The position numbers and the translations under genes are program-made. DNA of 64,000 nucleotides, from contig NZ_JABASV010000004.1 of the NCBI RefSeq assembly GCF_016107625.1, positions 1 through 64,000 on the forward strand. The letters are read 5' to 3'. The DNA comes from Vreelandella alkaliphila. Its GTDB lineage: Bacteria; Pseudomonadota; Gammaproteobacteria; Pseudomonadales; Halomonadaceae. Shown here one piece after another: positions 54,177 through 62,996 of this stretch (its first letter is position 1; each line of letters begins with the position of its first letter). Under the pieces are notes generated by a model. The model saw nothing but the letters and a program-made list of their open reading frames with translations, made no database searches and was not told the origin of the DNA.

Positions 54177-55253
54177 ATGTCAGATCAGCAGGTTAGTAAT
54201 CTTAACGTCCTTGCACAGGATGTTCTCACCACCCCCGAAGCCCTTAAAGAGACTATTCCGCTGACAGAAGCTGCGGAACGCTCTGTTATTGAGGGCCGCC
54301 ATACCATCCAAAACATCCTCGATGGTAAAGATCACCGGCTTCTCGTCGTTGTAGGTCCATGCTCCATCCATGATGTCGATGCCGCACTGGACTATGCCCG
54401 CCGCCTGCGTAAATTGGCAGATCAAGTGAGCGACAGCCTGTTCATTGTCATGCGCGTCTATTTCGAAAAACCCCGTACCACAGTAGGTTGGAAGGGGCTG
54501 ATAAACGACCCTCATCTTAACGACTCTTTCGAAATTGATGAAGGCCTCCATATCGCGCGCAAGCTACTTGTCGATTTGGCTGAGCTTGGCCTGCCGCTCG
54601 CAACGGAAGCGTTAGACCCGATCTCCCCCCAGTATATGCAAGACTGCATTAGCTGGTCTGCGATCGGCGCACGCACTACAGAATCGCAAACCCATCGTGA
54701 AATGGCATCAGGGCTCTCCTGCCCAGTCGGCTTCAAAAACGGCACCGACGGCAGCCTCGACGTCGCTATCAATGCCCTGCAGTCTGTTGCCAGCCCGCAT
54801 AACTTCCTGGGTATCAACAACGCAGGCCAAGTTGCGATTATCCGTACACGGGGTAACGCTTACGGCCACGTCGTGTTGCGCGGTGGTAATGGCAAGCCAA
54901 ATTACGATAGCGTCAGCGTTGCTCTGGCTGAAAAAGAGCTTAAAAAAGCTGATCTTTCAGCCAACATTATGATCGACTGCTCTCACGCCAATTCTAACAA
55001 AGATGCTGGCCTACAGCCGCTGGTGCTCGAAAACGTCACCAACCAAATCCTAGAAGGCAACAAGTCCATCATTGGCCTGATGGTTGAATCAAACATTGGC
55101 TGGGGCAACCAGAAAGTTCCTGCCGATCTTAGCCAGCTAACGTATGGTGTTTCCATCACCGACGCCTGCATTGATTGGGACACAACGGTAGAAACCTTTA
55201 CCCGCATGAACGACAAGCTTGCACCAGTGCTCGCCCAGCGTATCGCACAGTAA
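54177..55253 (+). CDS. aroF: 3-deoxy-7-phosphoheptulonate (DAHP) synthase, class I
   Basis: 358 residues, like the E. coli AroF/G/H isozymes. It makes DAHP from phosphoenolpyruvate and erythrose 4-phosphate, the first step of aromatic synthesis. Motifs: VVGPCSIHD with the metal cysteine near residue 60, RVYFEKPRTTVGWKGLINDP, GARTTESQTHREMASG, GFKNGTDGS and MIDCSHANSNK. Which amino acid inhibits it cannot be read safely, so aroF is used in a general sense. It stands alone, followed by a strong terminator. Confidence 0.92.
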   Translation: MSDQQVSNLNVLAQDVLTTPEALKETIPLTEAAERSVIEGRHTIQNILDGKDHRLLVVVGPCSIHDVDAALDYARRLRKLADQVSDSLFIVMRVYFEKPRTTVGWKGLINDPHLNDSFEIDEGLHIARKLLVDLAELGLPLATEALDPISPQYMQDCISWSAIGARTTESQTHREMASGLSCPVGFKNGTDGSLDVAINALQSVASPHNFLGINNAGQVAIIRTRGNAYGHVVLRGGNGKPNYDSVSVALAEKELKKADLSANIMIDCSHANSNKDAGLQPLVLENVTNQILEGNKSIIGLMVESNIGWGNQKVPADLSQLTYGVSITDACIDWDTTVETFTRMNDKLAPVLAQRIAQ

Positions 55254-55279
55254 AAAACGGCTAGCAACGCTAGCCATAA

Positions 55280-55320
55280 GCGCCCCGCAAGGTAATTCGC
55301 CTTAGCGGGGCGTTTTTATT
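55280..55320 (+). terminator. rho-independent terminator after the DAHP synthase gene
   Basis: CGCCCCGCAAGG pairs with CCTTAGCGGGGCG (one bulged A) around TAATTCG and is followed by TTTTTATT. It lies between convergent genes and may also serve dinG weakly. Confidence 0.92.
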
Positions 55321-55331
55321 GCTACCTTTTA

Positions 55332-57461
55332 TTACGGCATGATTTCTCGCTTGAACGGCGGCAGTGCATCTAGCAACGCCTGGCCATATCGACGCGTAAT
55401 CACCCGGCGGTCCAACAGCGTAATGACACCGCGGTCGCTCTCCTTACGGATCAATCGCCCACAGGCCTGCACTAGCTTGATTGACGCATCTGGAACGCTA
55501 ATCCGCATAAATGGGTTACCGCCCTGGCTTTCAATCCATTCGGCAAGCGTAGCCCCCACAGGATCATCTGGCACTGCGAATGGCAGCCGGGTAATCACCA
55601 CATGGGTGAGATAGTCGCCAGGCAAGTCGATACCTTCAGCAAAACTAGCCAAGCCAAAAATGATGCTCCCATTGCCATCATCGACAGCCGCGCGATGACG
55701 CTCAAGCAATTCGTGCTTGGGTAACGCATCCTGCGCTAACACCCGCCCCTTAGCCGCCGCAGGCAAGGCTTTTTCCACTGCTCGCAATTGCGCCCGGGAA
55801 GAAAACAGCACCAGTGCAGCTTCGTCGTCTCCCAGTTGGGTCACGAAATTCACAATGGCGCTTTCATGGGCATCACGATCACTGGGATCGGTCGCCTCCT
55901 TAGGTACGCGCAGAATGGCATTGGCGTAATCAAAGGGGCTCGGCAACGCCTGATAGCGATAGCGGTTTGCTAGCCCAGCGCGCTCTTGGATTCGCTCAAA
56001 ACGCCCCAGCGCGGTAAGTGTTGCTGACGTTACTACCGCGCCATGGCAGCGACCCCACAAATGTTTCGCAAGGGTATGCGCCGCGGATACGGGGCTTGCC
56101 GAAAACTCAATTTCCGGCTCTCCTGCCACACGACTAAGCGTAATCCAACGAGCACTGGGCGGCGCATTGGCAGCATCCTGCTCACTGAACGCTTGCCATA
56201 GTGAATGGGCATCAAGCGAACGCCCATGCAGCAGTGCAATCAGCGGCAACCACGTGTCGGCTTGATCCCTATCCAACCCTGTTTGCTTATCAGGGTCGAG
56301 GCTTTCGCGCAGGATATCGCTAATGCTCTCCAGACTGCGTGACAGCGTGGCGAACATAACCAGTAGTTGCTGAGCTTGTTCGCGAAGCGCTTCTGGTACC
56401 TGACCCTTTTCAAAACGAAGTTGATGATTAGCTTCTTCATCCGACAAGCCGTTTTCCCGCCCAGCCAGCTGGTGCCCCATGCTAAACACATCGCCCAAAG
56501 CGGGCTCTAAGCTATGCAGCAGCTCAGGTAGCCCAGCGAGCAAACGCGCAATCGTCGGCTGAACTGCTAACCCTTGATGCAGATCGGTTAGACTGCTTTT
56601 CAGTGTTTTTAACCAACGCAGGCAACCATGCACCGCAAAGCGATGGGCAAAGTGGGAAAGTGCCTTATCCGGCAGGTGGTGGCCTTCATCAAAGACAAAA
56701 ATGCAGTCAGCGGGATCAGGTAGAATCGCCCCACCCCCCAGTGCTAGGTCAGCAAGAACCAAGTCATGGTTGGCCACGATTATATCGGCATCTTCCAGAT
56801 CACGCCGGGAACGGAAAAAGGCGCAGGCACCGAAATGACCACAACGACGCCCGGTGCACTGACGATGATCCACCGTAAGCTGTCGCCAATGACCGTCGTC
56901 GATCGACGCCGACCATGTATCGCGATCACCTGCCCACTCACCTTTTCCGTAGGCTTCGGCCAGATCCGTGGCTAATAGGGAAAAGTCACTGCTGTGGGAT
57001 TGAAGTGACTGCTCAAACAGCGACAGTGTCGGGTTCGGCTCAGAGCCTTCTAACGCCTGATCAAGGCGCGCAACACATACGTATCTGCCACGCCCTTTTG
57101 CCAAGGCGTAACGAAAGGCAATACCGCTATGACTGGCAAGCGAAGGCAAGTCCTGATTAAGCACCTGCTCCTGCAGTGCCACCGTCGCGGTGGAAACAAT
57201 CAATCGCTTTCCCTGCGCCTTAGCAATCGGCAATGCGGCAATCAGATAGGCAAGCGTTTTACCGGTTCCAGTACCCGCTTCCAGCACGCACACATGATTA
57301 TCGTTTGTGCGCTTGCCTTCACTATCCTGCTCAATGCCACCTAGCGTACGAGCGATTTCTGCGATCATCAGACGCTGGCCGTAGCGTGGTGTCAGCTCAA
57401 GCTTTTCCACCACGCGACGATAGGCGTCTTGAATATCACTTTTCAGCGCATTATCGAGCAT
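55332..57461 (-). CDS. dinG: ATP-dependent DNA helicase DinG
   Basis: 709 residues (E. coli 716). A 5'-3' helicase with an iron-sulfur cluster that removes R-loops and helps replication past transcription. Walker A EAGTGTGKTLAYLIAAL is near residue 65. The cluster cysteines are at ~120 (YVCVARLDQ) and in CTGRRCGHFGAC. The Walker B box reads VFDEGHH in place of DEAH. C-terminal motifs include VTSATLTALGRF, FGLASFAEGIDLPGD and QACGRLIRKESDRG. Complete. It starts five bases after the rhlB-like stop. Confidence 0.92.
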   Translation of the reverse strand: MLDNALKSDIQDAYRRVVEKLELTPRYGQRLMIAEIARTLGGIEQDSEGKRTNDNHVCVLEAGTGTGKTLAYLIAALPIAKAQGKRLIVSTATVALQEQVLNQDLPSLASHSGIAFRYALAKGRGRYVCVARLDQALEGSEPNPTLSLFEQSLQSHSSDFSLLATDLAEAYGKGEWAGDRDTWSASIDDGHWRQLTVDHRQCTGRRCGHFGACAFFRSRRDLEDADIIVANHDLVLADLALGGGAILPDPADCIFVFDEGHHLPDKALSHFAHRFAVHGCLRWLKTLKSSLTDLHQGLAVQPTIARLLAGLPELLHSLEPALGDVFSMGHQLAGRENGLSDEEANHQLRFEKGQVPEALREQAQQLLVMFATLSRSLESISDILRESLDPDKQTGLDRDQADTWLPLIALLHGRSLDAHSLWQAFSEQDAANAPPSARWITLSRVAGEPEIEFSASPVSAAHTLAKHLWGRCHGAVVTSATLTALGRFERIQERAGLANRYRYQALPSPFDYANAILRVPKEATDPSDRDAHESAIVNFVTQLGDDEAALVLFSSRAQLRAVEKALPAAAKGRVLAQDALPKHELLERHRAAVDDGNGSIIFGLASFAEGIDLPGDYLTHVVITRLPFAVPDDPVGATLAEWIESQGGNPFMRISVPDASIKLVQACGRLIRKESDRGVITLLDRRVITRRYGQALLDALPPFKREIMP

Positions 57462-57466
57462 GCGCG

Positions 57467-58741
57467 TTACAGCATGCCTTCCGGCGGATGTTCGCAGGGC
57501 AGCTTACCGTTAATGTAGCGCTCAATTTCTGGTAGCGAGAACGCATCTTCTTCGCCAACAAAACTAATCGAGACGCCTTTGGCACCCGCACGACCGGTAC
57601 GTCCAATGCGATGAACGTAATCTTCTGGGTCTTCCGGCAGCGTGTAGTTGATCACGTGGCTGACATCTTCAATATGAATACCACGCCCTGCGACATCCGT
57701 TGCCACCAGCACTTGGATTTCTCCCTCACGGAAGCTCTCCAAGGTTTTGATGCGCTGATTTTGTGGCACGTCACCAGACAGCATAGCAACACTGACGCCT
57801 GCTTTTTTCAGCAAATCATCTAGCTTGCGCACGAGATCACGACGGTTACCAAACACCATCACGCGCTCGAAGCTCTCCTGCGTCAGCAGGTTAACCAACA
57901 GTCGCTGCTTGTCGTCATCAGAGACTAGATAAACACGCTGATCGATATCTGCCTGGTTCTCAACGGTGACTTCAATCTCTACATGAGCAGGATCGAGCGT
58001 CCATTGACTCGCTAGGCTTAAGATATCGTCGGTGAAGGTTGCCGAGAACAGAAACGTCTGGCGCTCCTCTTTCTTAGGCGTATAGCGAATAATACGTTTC
58101 ACATCGGGAATAAAGCCCATGGAAAGCATGCGATCCGCTTCATCCAATACCAACACCTCAACTTCGGAGAGGTCAATATCGCGCTTCTGGTGGAAATCCA
58201 GCAAGCGACCGGGTGTTGCCACCAGGATATCGATCTTCTTACCCAAGCTGTCGCGCTGCTTTTGATAGTCCATACCGCCGACAACACTGGCCACATTGAG
58301 CTGCGTGAAGCGAGCAAGCGCTTTAGCATCTTTTTCAATTTGCAGTGCCAGCTCCCGGGTAGGAGCAATAATCAACGCACGGGGTGCGCCTTGTTTTTGG
58401 CCATCAGGGGTCGGCTCTTCCAGAAAATAAGCCATTACCGAGATCAAAAAGGCGGCGGTTTTTCCGGTGCCTGTTTGCGCCTTGCCGACAATATCGCCAC
58501 CCAGCAACGTGTGACGCAGTGCCTCTGACTGAATAGGCGTGCAGTACTCAAACCCTTGGGCATGAATGGCACGCATTAAAGGCAGCGGTAAATCAAAGTC
58601 ATGGAAGCGCCACTTGCCGGCAACGGCGGGCACCTGAAACTGACGAAGATCCCAGTTCGATTGACGACGACGCGGCTTCCGACGGCGGCGTTTAGGCTTG
58701 CGGTTCTGGGCCGATGCTGTGGTCTGTTCCGACTCGCTCAT
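57467..58741 (-). CDS. rhlB: ATP-dependent RNA helicase RhlB-like
   Basis: 424 residues. A DEAD-box helicase with the full motif set: an N-terminal basic region ([13 protein letters not shown]), F-x-Q motif, [52 protein letters not shown] and [10 protein letters not shown]. It lacks a long C-terminal tail. RhlB works with RNase E in the degradosome in enterics. Close resemblance to RhlB is my reading, and RhlE is the alternative. The operon continues into dinG. Confidence 0.85.
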   Translation of the reverse strand: MSESEQTTASAQNRKPKRRRRKPRRRQSNWDLRQFQVPAVAGKWRFHDFDLPLPLMRAIHAQGFEYCTPIQSEALRHTLLGGDIVGKAQTGTGKTAAFLISVMAYFLEEPTPDGQKQGAPRALIIAPTRELALQIEKDAKALARFTQLNVASVVGGMDYQKQRDSLGKKIDILVATPGRLLDFHQKRDIDLSEVEVLVLDEADRMLSMGFIPDVKRIIRYTPKKEERQTFLFSATFTDDILSLASQWTLDPAHVEIEVTVENQADIDQRVYLVSDDDKQRLLVNLLTQESFERVMVFGNRRDLVRKLDDLLKKAGVSVAMLSGDVPQNQRIKTLESFREGEIQVLVATDVAGRGIHIEDVSHVINYTLPEDPEDYVHRIGRTGRAGAKGVSISFVGEEDAFSLPEIERYINGKLPCEHPPEGML

Positions 58742-58886
58742 AGGCTGTGTATCTGTCCATTGCTGTGGATGTTAGGCATCACGAAGTGCGCATTGTACCA
58801 GGGGTTGGCGATAAGAGCGCGTCCTGCTGTCGAAGGAGTGCGCTTGCCTGTTAGAATGAGGCATAAATTAACCCAAGGAGCGCGAC

Positions 58887-59135
58887 ATGACGCGTAAGAA
58901 AAAAACTCGTTCGCTAGCGGATAAGGTAACTATCCGCACTGGTCGCCGCAAAGATTACAAAAAATGGCGCCATGACAACCCTGACCAAGTGGCTCCTTCA
59001 CGCCGCTTTGTGGCTAAGAAGCAGCAACAACGCAAGCTTCAAGCGGTGCGTAAACTGGCACGCCAGCAAGACGGACAGAATATTGCCATCCATCCTGATA
59101 AAGAAGGAGACAACCCTTCAGGAGATCGTTCGTAA
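58887..59135 (+). CDS. small basic protein of unknown function, coupled to xthA
   Basis: 82 residues with AAGGAG seven bases before the ATG. Very basic: [47 protein letters not shown]. The last ~20 residues are acidic and polar. No known domain comes to mind, though the composition suggests nucleic acid or ribosome binding. Its TAA overlaps the xthA start (TAATG), so the two are translated together. I have seen comparable small proteins next to repair genes in Halomonas-like genomes but cannot name a family. Confidence 0.65.
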   Translation: MTRKKKTRSLADKVTIRTGRRKDYKKWRHDNPDQVAPSRRFVAKKQQQRKLQAVRKLARQQDGQNIAIHPDKEGDNPSGDRS

Positions 59136-59968
59136 TGCGTTTGGTCTCGTTTAATATCAATGGCATTCGGGCACGGCTTCATCAGCTTCAAGCGCTGATT
59201 GATACGCAGCAGCCAGACGTCATTGGCCTACAGGAAACCAAAGTACACGACAGCGAGTTTCCTCTGGCTGACGTTGAAGCCATGGGCTATCACGTTTTTT
59301 ATTACGGTCAAAAAGGCCATTACGGGGTTGCCTTAATGTGTCGGCAAAAACCCCAAGCGGTATTTTATGGCTTCCCTGATGATGAGGAAGACGCCCAACG
59401 CCGGATGATTGGCGTACGGTTACTAGCCGATAATGGTGAACCGGTCACTGTTTGGAATGGCTACTTCCCCCAGGGTGAAAACGTTGAACACCCAACTAAA
59501 TTCCCTCATAAAGCGCGCTTCTATCAGCAGTTGGCAAGCCTGCTACAAAACCAGCACCATCCTGAAGAACAGCTGGCGATCATGGGAGATTTCAACATAT
59601 CGCCGGAAGATCAGGATATTGGTATTGGCGAACCAAGCCGCAAACGCTGGTTGCGCGAGGGCAAAGCCAGCTTTCAGCCTATCGAACGAGAATGGCTTGA
59701 AGGTATAAAAGCGTGGGGCCTTAGCGACAGCTATCGACTGTGCCACCCAGATAATAGTGAGTGGTTCAGCTGGTTTGACTATCGCTCAAAAGGTTTTGAC
59801 CGCGAGCCAAAACGCGGCCTGCGCATTGACTACATTCTGGTGTCTAAACCGCTTGCCGAATGCGTCACCGGTGCAGGCATTGATTATGAACTGCGCGGCA
59901 TGGAGCGGCCTTCCGATCACGCTCCTACCTGGAGTGATTTTGCGCTGATGCTTTCCCAGACAGACTAA
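59135..59968 (+). CDS. xthA: exodeoxyribonuclease III
   Basis: 277 residues. It cuts at abasic sites and trims 3' ends in base-excision repair. The EEP-fold motifs are present: [13 protein letters not shown] with Asn, LQETKVHD (metal Glu near residue 34), [23 protein letters not shown] (Asp/Asn), [20 protein letters not shown] and the closing SDHAPTW histidine. It begins inside the stop of the small basic gene. A likely hairpin (59992-60018) follows. Confidence 0.93.
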   Translation: MRLVSFNINGIRARLHQLQALIDTQQPDVIGLQETKVHDSEFPLADVEAMGYHVFYYGQKGHYGVALMCRQKPQAVFYGFPDDEEDAQRRMIGVRLLADNGEPVTVWNGYFPQGENVEHPTKFPHKARFYQQLASLLQNQHHPEEQLAIMGDFNISPEDQDIGIGEPSRKRWLREGKASFQPIEREWLEGIKAWGLSDSYRLCHPDNSEWFSWFDYRSKGFDREPKRGLRIDYILVSKPLAECVTGAGIDYELRGMERPSDHAPTWSDFALMLSQTD

Positions 59969-59991
59969 GCACAAACAAGCCAAACACACAT

Positions 59992-60018
59992 ACGCCCCTT
60001 ACGTTATTCGAGGGGCGT
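59992..60018. terminator. inverted repeat after xthA
   Basis: ACGCCCCT and AGGGGCGT form a perfect 8-bp stem around an 11-base loop, 24 bases after the xthA stop and 20 bases from the convergent TPR gene. No T-run follows on either side, so it is a weak candidate. Confidence 0.45.
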
Positions 60019-60037
60019 CTACCGAGGGCTTGTCACT

Positions 60038-61138
60038 TCACTCTTCAAAATTCGCCAACCACTGCTCTGCCTGATCATCACCCAGATTCGCCGCCTTGAT
60101 AAGCGCTTCCTCAGCCTGATCATCTTGCCCCCAGCGGTAAGCCAGCTGTCCATACTGCCGCCAGTCTTCCGCTTGCTGAGTGTTCTCAGCAAGTGCTCTC
60201 CAAGCGCTTAACGCCTTATCAACATGCCTCGCCTGCTGCCACGCCCCCGCCAGCAGCCGCAACGTTTCTTCATCACGCGCCAACACACCTTCTTGAATAG
60301 CCACTTCCAAGTGTTCACCTGCCCTAGCTGGCGTACCACCCGCTAAATGCAGACGAATTAACGTTAAGCGATCTTCGACCGTGGTGAACTTCCCCAGCTG
60401 CCACGCCATCTCCCACACGCCAGCCGCCACACCAGCCTGACCTGCTTGCTGGGCAAGCCCTGCCGCCTGACGCCAAGCATCAGGCTCGCTCTGCGCATTC
60501 AAATCACCCACTAGCCAACCGAGAGCTTGCTCGTTTTGTCCCGCATTGCGTAACACCACCGTGGTTAGTGCCTGCTGCGCGTCAGTCAATCCGCCTTTTT
60601 GCAGTAGCGGGGACAACCATTCAGCGGCGTCTTCCCAGCGCTCCTCTTCCGCTAATAAGCGAACGAGTCGCCACGCAGATTCATCGTAGTGCGGATTGCC
60701 CTTGGACTGGGTTAGCCACTGCTCATATAGCGTGATAGCTTCAGTGCTCTGGTTACCTGCACGACGTAGCGACGCCTCATCACGCAGCCAGCGTAGAATT
60801 TGGCTGCTAGGCACGCTAGGGCGCTGTCGTGCGCTGGCTAACTCATCAGCTGCCGCAACGTGATCACCTTGACGCACCAACGCACTCGCGGCGAGTTGAT
60901 GATAGAGCGCACTCGCCCACTGGTCCGCACGATTGCCGCCAGCGAGGCGCTCTGCCTGGGATCGCGCATGTCGCGTAATACGGTTGAGCACATCGCTATC
61001 AGCCTCGCCGCTGGGCTGCTCAGCTAATTGGCTTTGCAACCCATTAAGATCGCGAACAATATCACCCGGCAGCGGTTCGTTCGCGTGCGCCATGACGCTT
61101 AGCGCGCTTAATACGGCGATTCCCACCCAACGCTGCAT
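60038..61138 (-). CDS. TPR-like repeat protein of the TonB2-type cluster
   Basis: 366 residues from ATG at 61138. A signal peptide is clear (MQRWVGIAVLSALSVMAHA). The rest is all-helical with degenerate tetratricopeptide-like repeats (DEASLRRAGNQSTEAITLYEQW, AAEWLSPLLQKGGLTDAQQAL, LSAWRALAENTQQAEDWRQYGQLAYRWGQDDQAEEAL, quoted as separate helices). Such a periplasmic TPR protein is the last gene of TtpC-ExbB2-ExbD2-TonB2 clusters in Vibrio and Shewanella, where it helps iron uptake. The leader region just upstream is made of 13-bp repeats. Confidence 0.82.
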   Translation of the reverse strand: MQRWVGIAVLSALSVMAHANEPLPGDIVRDLNGLQSQLAEQPSGEADSDVLNRITRHARSQAERLAGGNRADQWASALYHQLAASALVRQGDHVAAADELASARQRPSVPSSQILRWLRDEASLRRAGNQSTEAITLYEQWLTQSKGNPHYDESAWRLVRLLAEEERWEDAAEWLSPLLQKGGLTDAQQALTTVVLRNAGQNEQALGWLVGDLNAQSEPDAWRQAAGLAQQAGQAGVAAGVWEMAWQLGKFTTVEDRLTLIRLHLAGGTPARAGEHLEVAIQEGVLARDEETLRLLAGAWQQARHVDKALSAWRALAENTQQAEDWRQYGQLAYRWGQDDQAEEALIKAANLGDDQAEQWLANFEE

Positions 61139-61174
61139 ACTCTTTCCTCGACTGGCATTTTCAATGGACTGACT

Positions 61175-61291
61175 CAACGAACCATTCCAACAAACCATTC
61201 CAACAAACCATTCCAACAAACCATTTCAACGAACTATTCCAACGAGCTATTCCAACGAGCTGTTCCAACGGACTAACTCAACGGGCTATCT
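61175..61291. repeat. nine tandem copies of a 13-bp unit at the 3' end of tonB
   Basis: Units such as CAACAAACCATTC recur every 13 bases from 61175. The 5' four are nearly identical and the others diverge (CAACGAACTATTC, CAACGAGCTATTC, CAACGAGCTGTTC). The last unit runs into the final codons and stop of tonB. The array fills most of the tonB-TPR intergenic gap. It has no spacers, so it is not a CRISPR array. Confidence 0.92.
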
Positions 61292-62056
61292 CAACTGGAA
61301 TTCAATACGCTGCGTGGCGCGACGAAGCTGCTGACCGGGTTCGAACTGCCAGCGCGCGATCGCTTCGCGGGCTGCGTCTTCAAACACTCGCCTCGGCTGT
61401 GCCCGCGTCACGCGAATCGTGCCGTTATCGACGCTACCATCTCGGCGAATAACAAACTCGACCTCCACAAAGCCCTCCATGCCCCGCCGCTGAGCACGCG
61501 GCGGATAAGAAGGGTTCACGCGACTGGTCGGAGCAACTTGCCCGACACTGACAGGCTCATTCGATGGCGCGGGCTCTGCCACTGGCGCGGCCTCACGCTG
61601 CGCTGTCGAAGGCGCAGGAGAAGGCGCTGCCGTTGCTGCTGGCTGTGGTGGCGCAGGGTCAGGTTGCGGCGCTGGTCGTGGAGACGGCTTCGGCGTGGGT
61701 TGCGGGGTGGGTTCGGGAGTAATTTCAGTCAGCTCTGGTAACTCACTCTCCAACTCAACCGGTTCCACTGGCTCGTCAGGAAGCTCTACCTCAGGTAGCG
61801 CAATCGTACTCTCAGCGATAGGTGCCGGCGCTGGCATAGGCATCGGCGGCGGTGTTACTGGCGCTGCCTCTGAAGGCGCAGGCGGCGGCGCTTCCTGCTC
61901 TGGCGCCATCTCTGGCGCTTCTATCATAGTCATCGACATTGACATTATAGGTTCTTCTGGCGAGCGCTCCGGGGGCGCCACCAGTAGCGCCAACATCCAA
62001 AACAAGCCAACGGCTAAGGCAATGCCACCCAGTATCGAGAGGACATGACGAATCAT
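61286..62056 (-). CDS. tonB: energy transducer TonB
   Basis: 256 residues. One N-terminal membrane helix (about 6-28, VLSILGGIALAVGLFWMLALL). Then a long Pro/Glu-rich spacer rich in EP, PTP and PAP units (about 35-165), which spans the periplasm. The C-terminal domain ends the family way: NPSYPPRAQRRGMEGFVEVEFVI, VDNGTIRVTRAQPRRVFEDAAREAI and ARWQF. It couples the proton-motive force to outer-membrane receptors. The ATG overlaps the exbD stop. The 3' end touches the 13-bp repeat. Confidence 0.92.
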   Translation of the reverse strand: MIRHVLSILGGIALAVGLFWMLALLVAPPERSPEEPIMSMSMTMIEAPEMAPEQEAPPPAPSEAAPVTPPPMPMPAPAPIAESTIALPEVELPDEPVEPVELESELPELTEITPEPTPQPTPKPSPRPAPQPDPAPPQPAATAAPSPAPSTAQREAAPVAEPAPSNEPVSVGQVAPTSRVNPSYPPRAQRRGMEGFVEVEFVIRRDGSVDNGTIRVTRAQPRRVFEDAAREAIARWQFEPGQQLRRATQRIEFQLR

Positions 62057-62460
62057 GGTGCACTCCGGCTCGCTGCCACGGCGATCTGGTCAACACCCGC
62101 CTGCTTGAGGCGATCCATCACTTCAATCAACAAGCCAGTCGTGGATTCCCGATCGGCCTGGATAACAACGGAGCCATCATCACTCAACATGCCGGCGACC
62201 TGCTGGCCAATACGATGCACATCAACTGGCTTTCCATCGACCCAAACAGCCCCCTCCGGCGTCACAGCAATCAGTACCTGTGCGTCGGGGCGCGGGCTTG
62301 CCGCTGCCGCTTCGGGGCGTTCAATCTCAACACCGCTCTCTTTAATGAAACTGGTCGTCACAATAAAGAAGATCAGCATGATAAAGACAACGTCCAGCAT
62401 CGGCGTTAGGTTAACTTCATTACTATCAGCCGTGGTGTCTATGGAACGGCGTCTACGCAT
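62053..62460 (-). CDS. exbD: biopolymer transport protein ExbD2-type
   Basis: 135 residues with ATG at 62460 (GGAGG six bases upstream; 62463 is the alternative). The N-terminus is basic, then VNLTPMLDVVFIMLIFFIV forms the single membrane helix with the proton-carrying Asp. The periplasmic domain follows. It forms the channel complex with ExbB2 and TonB. Its start overlaps the end of the exbB2 gene by about eight bases. Confidence 0.92.
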   Translation of the reverse strand: MRRRRSIDTTADSNEVNLTPMLDVVFIMLIFFIVTTSFIKESGVEIERPEAAAASPRPDAQVLIAVTPEGAVWVDGKPVDVHRIGQQVAGMLSDDGSVVIQADRESTTGLLIEVMDRLKQAGVDQIAVAASRSAP

Positions 62461-62995
62461 CATTCTCCTCCAAGGCACGGGCTAAGCGGTCGTGTAACCG
62501 CTGGTCTTCGCGACGAATCACGTGCTCTAAACGACTAATAAACAGCAACCCCACCACAGCAATTGCCATGCCAGTTAGCGTGGGCAGCGTGGCACGGGCA
62601 ACACCGTCGGCCATGGCCCGCGCCTGATGAGTATCACTAAGAGAAAGGCTATCGAACACGGTAATCATACCGGTGACAGTACCCAGCAAGCCTAGCAGTG
62701 GGCATAACGCTACAAGCAGTTTGATCCAGGGCAACGGGCGGCGTAGCTTAGCAACCAGCGCCTCTGTCCAGACATTGCGTAGCGTGCGTGCACTCCAGCT
62801 ACGGTGATCACTGCGTGCAGCCCAGCGACGAATCAGTTGGCGACGGGCACGCCGCCAACTAAAGCGGTAATACCACCAGCGCTCAATTGCCATCCCAAAC
62901 ACCAGCACGGCAACGAATGCCAGCACCACTAAAACGGCACCACCGGCATCAAGCAGCCGCTCAACGGGCTCAAGCCAAAGAGGTAACGTGGGCAT
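62453..62995 (-). CDS. exbB: MotA/TolQ/ExbB family proton channel (ExbB2)
   Basis: 180 residues, the short ExbB2 form. Membrane helices lie near 18-38 and, after a cytoplasmic loop, near 92-115 and 130-152. The family hallmark KLLVALCPLLGLLGTVTGMI is at the start of the second. It uses proton flow to drive ExbD and TonB. It starts one base after the upstream TtpC-like gene. Confidence 0.92.
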   Translation of the reverse strand: MPTLPLWLEPVERLLDAGGAVLVVLAFVAVLVFGMAIERWWYYRFSWRRARRQLIRRWAARSDHRSWSARTLRNVWTEALVAKLRRPLPWIKLLVALCPLLGLLGTVTGMITVFDSLSLSDTHQARAMADGVARATLPTLTGMAIAVVGLLFISRLEHVIRREDQRLHDRLARALEENDA

Positions 62996-62996
62996 A

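Noticed and set aside
61175-61291. CRISPR array
   Set aside because: Units are 13 bp, contiguous, without spacers, and run into tonB. No cas genes are present.
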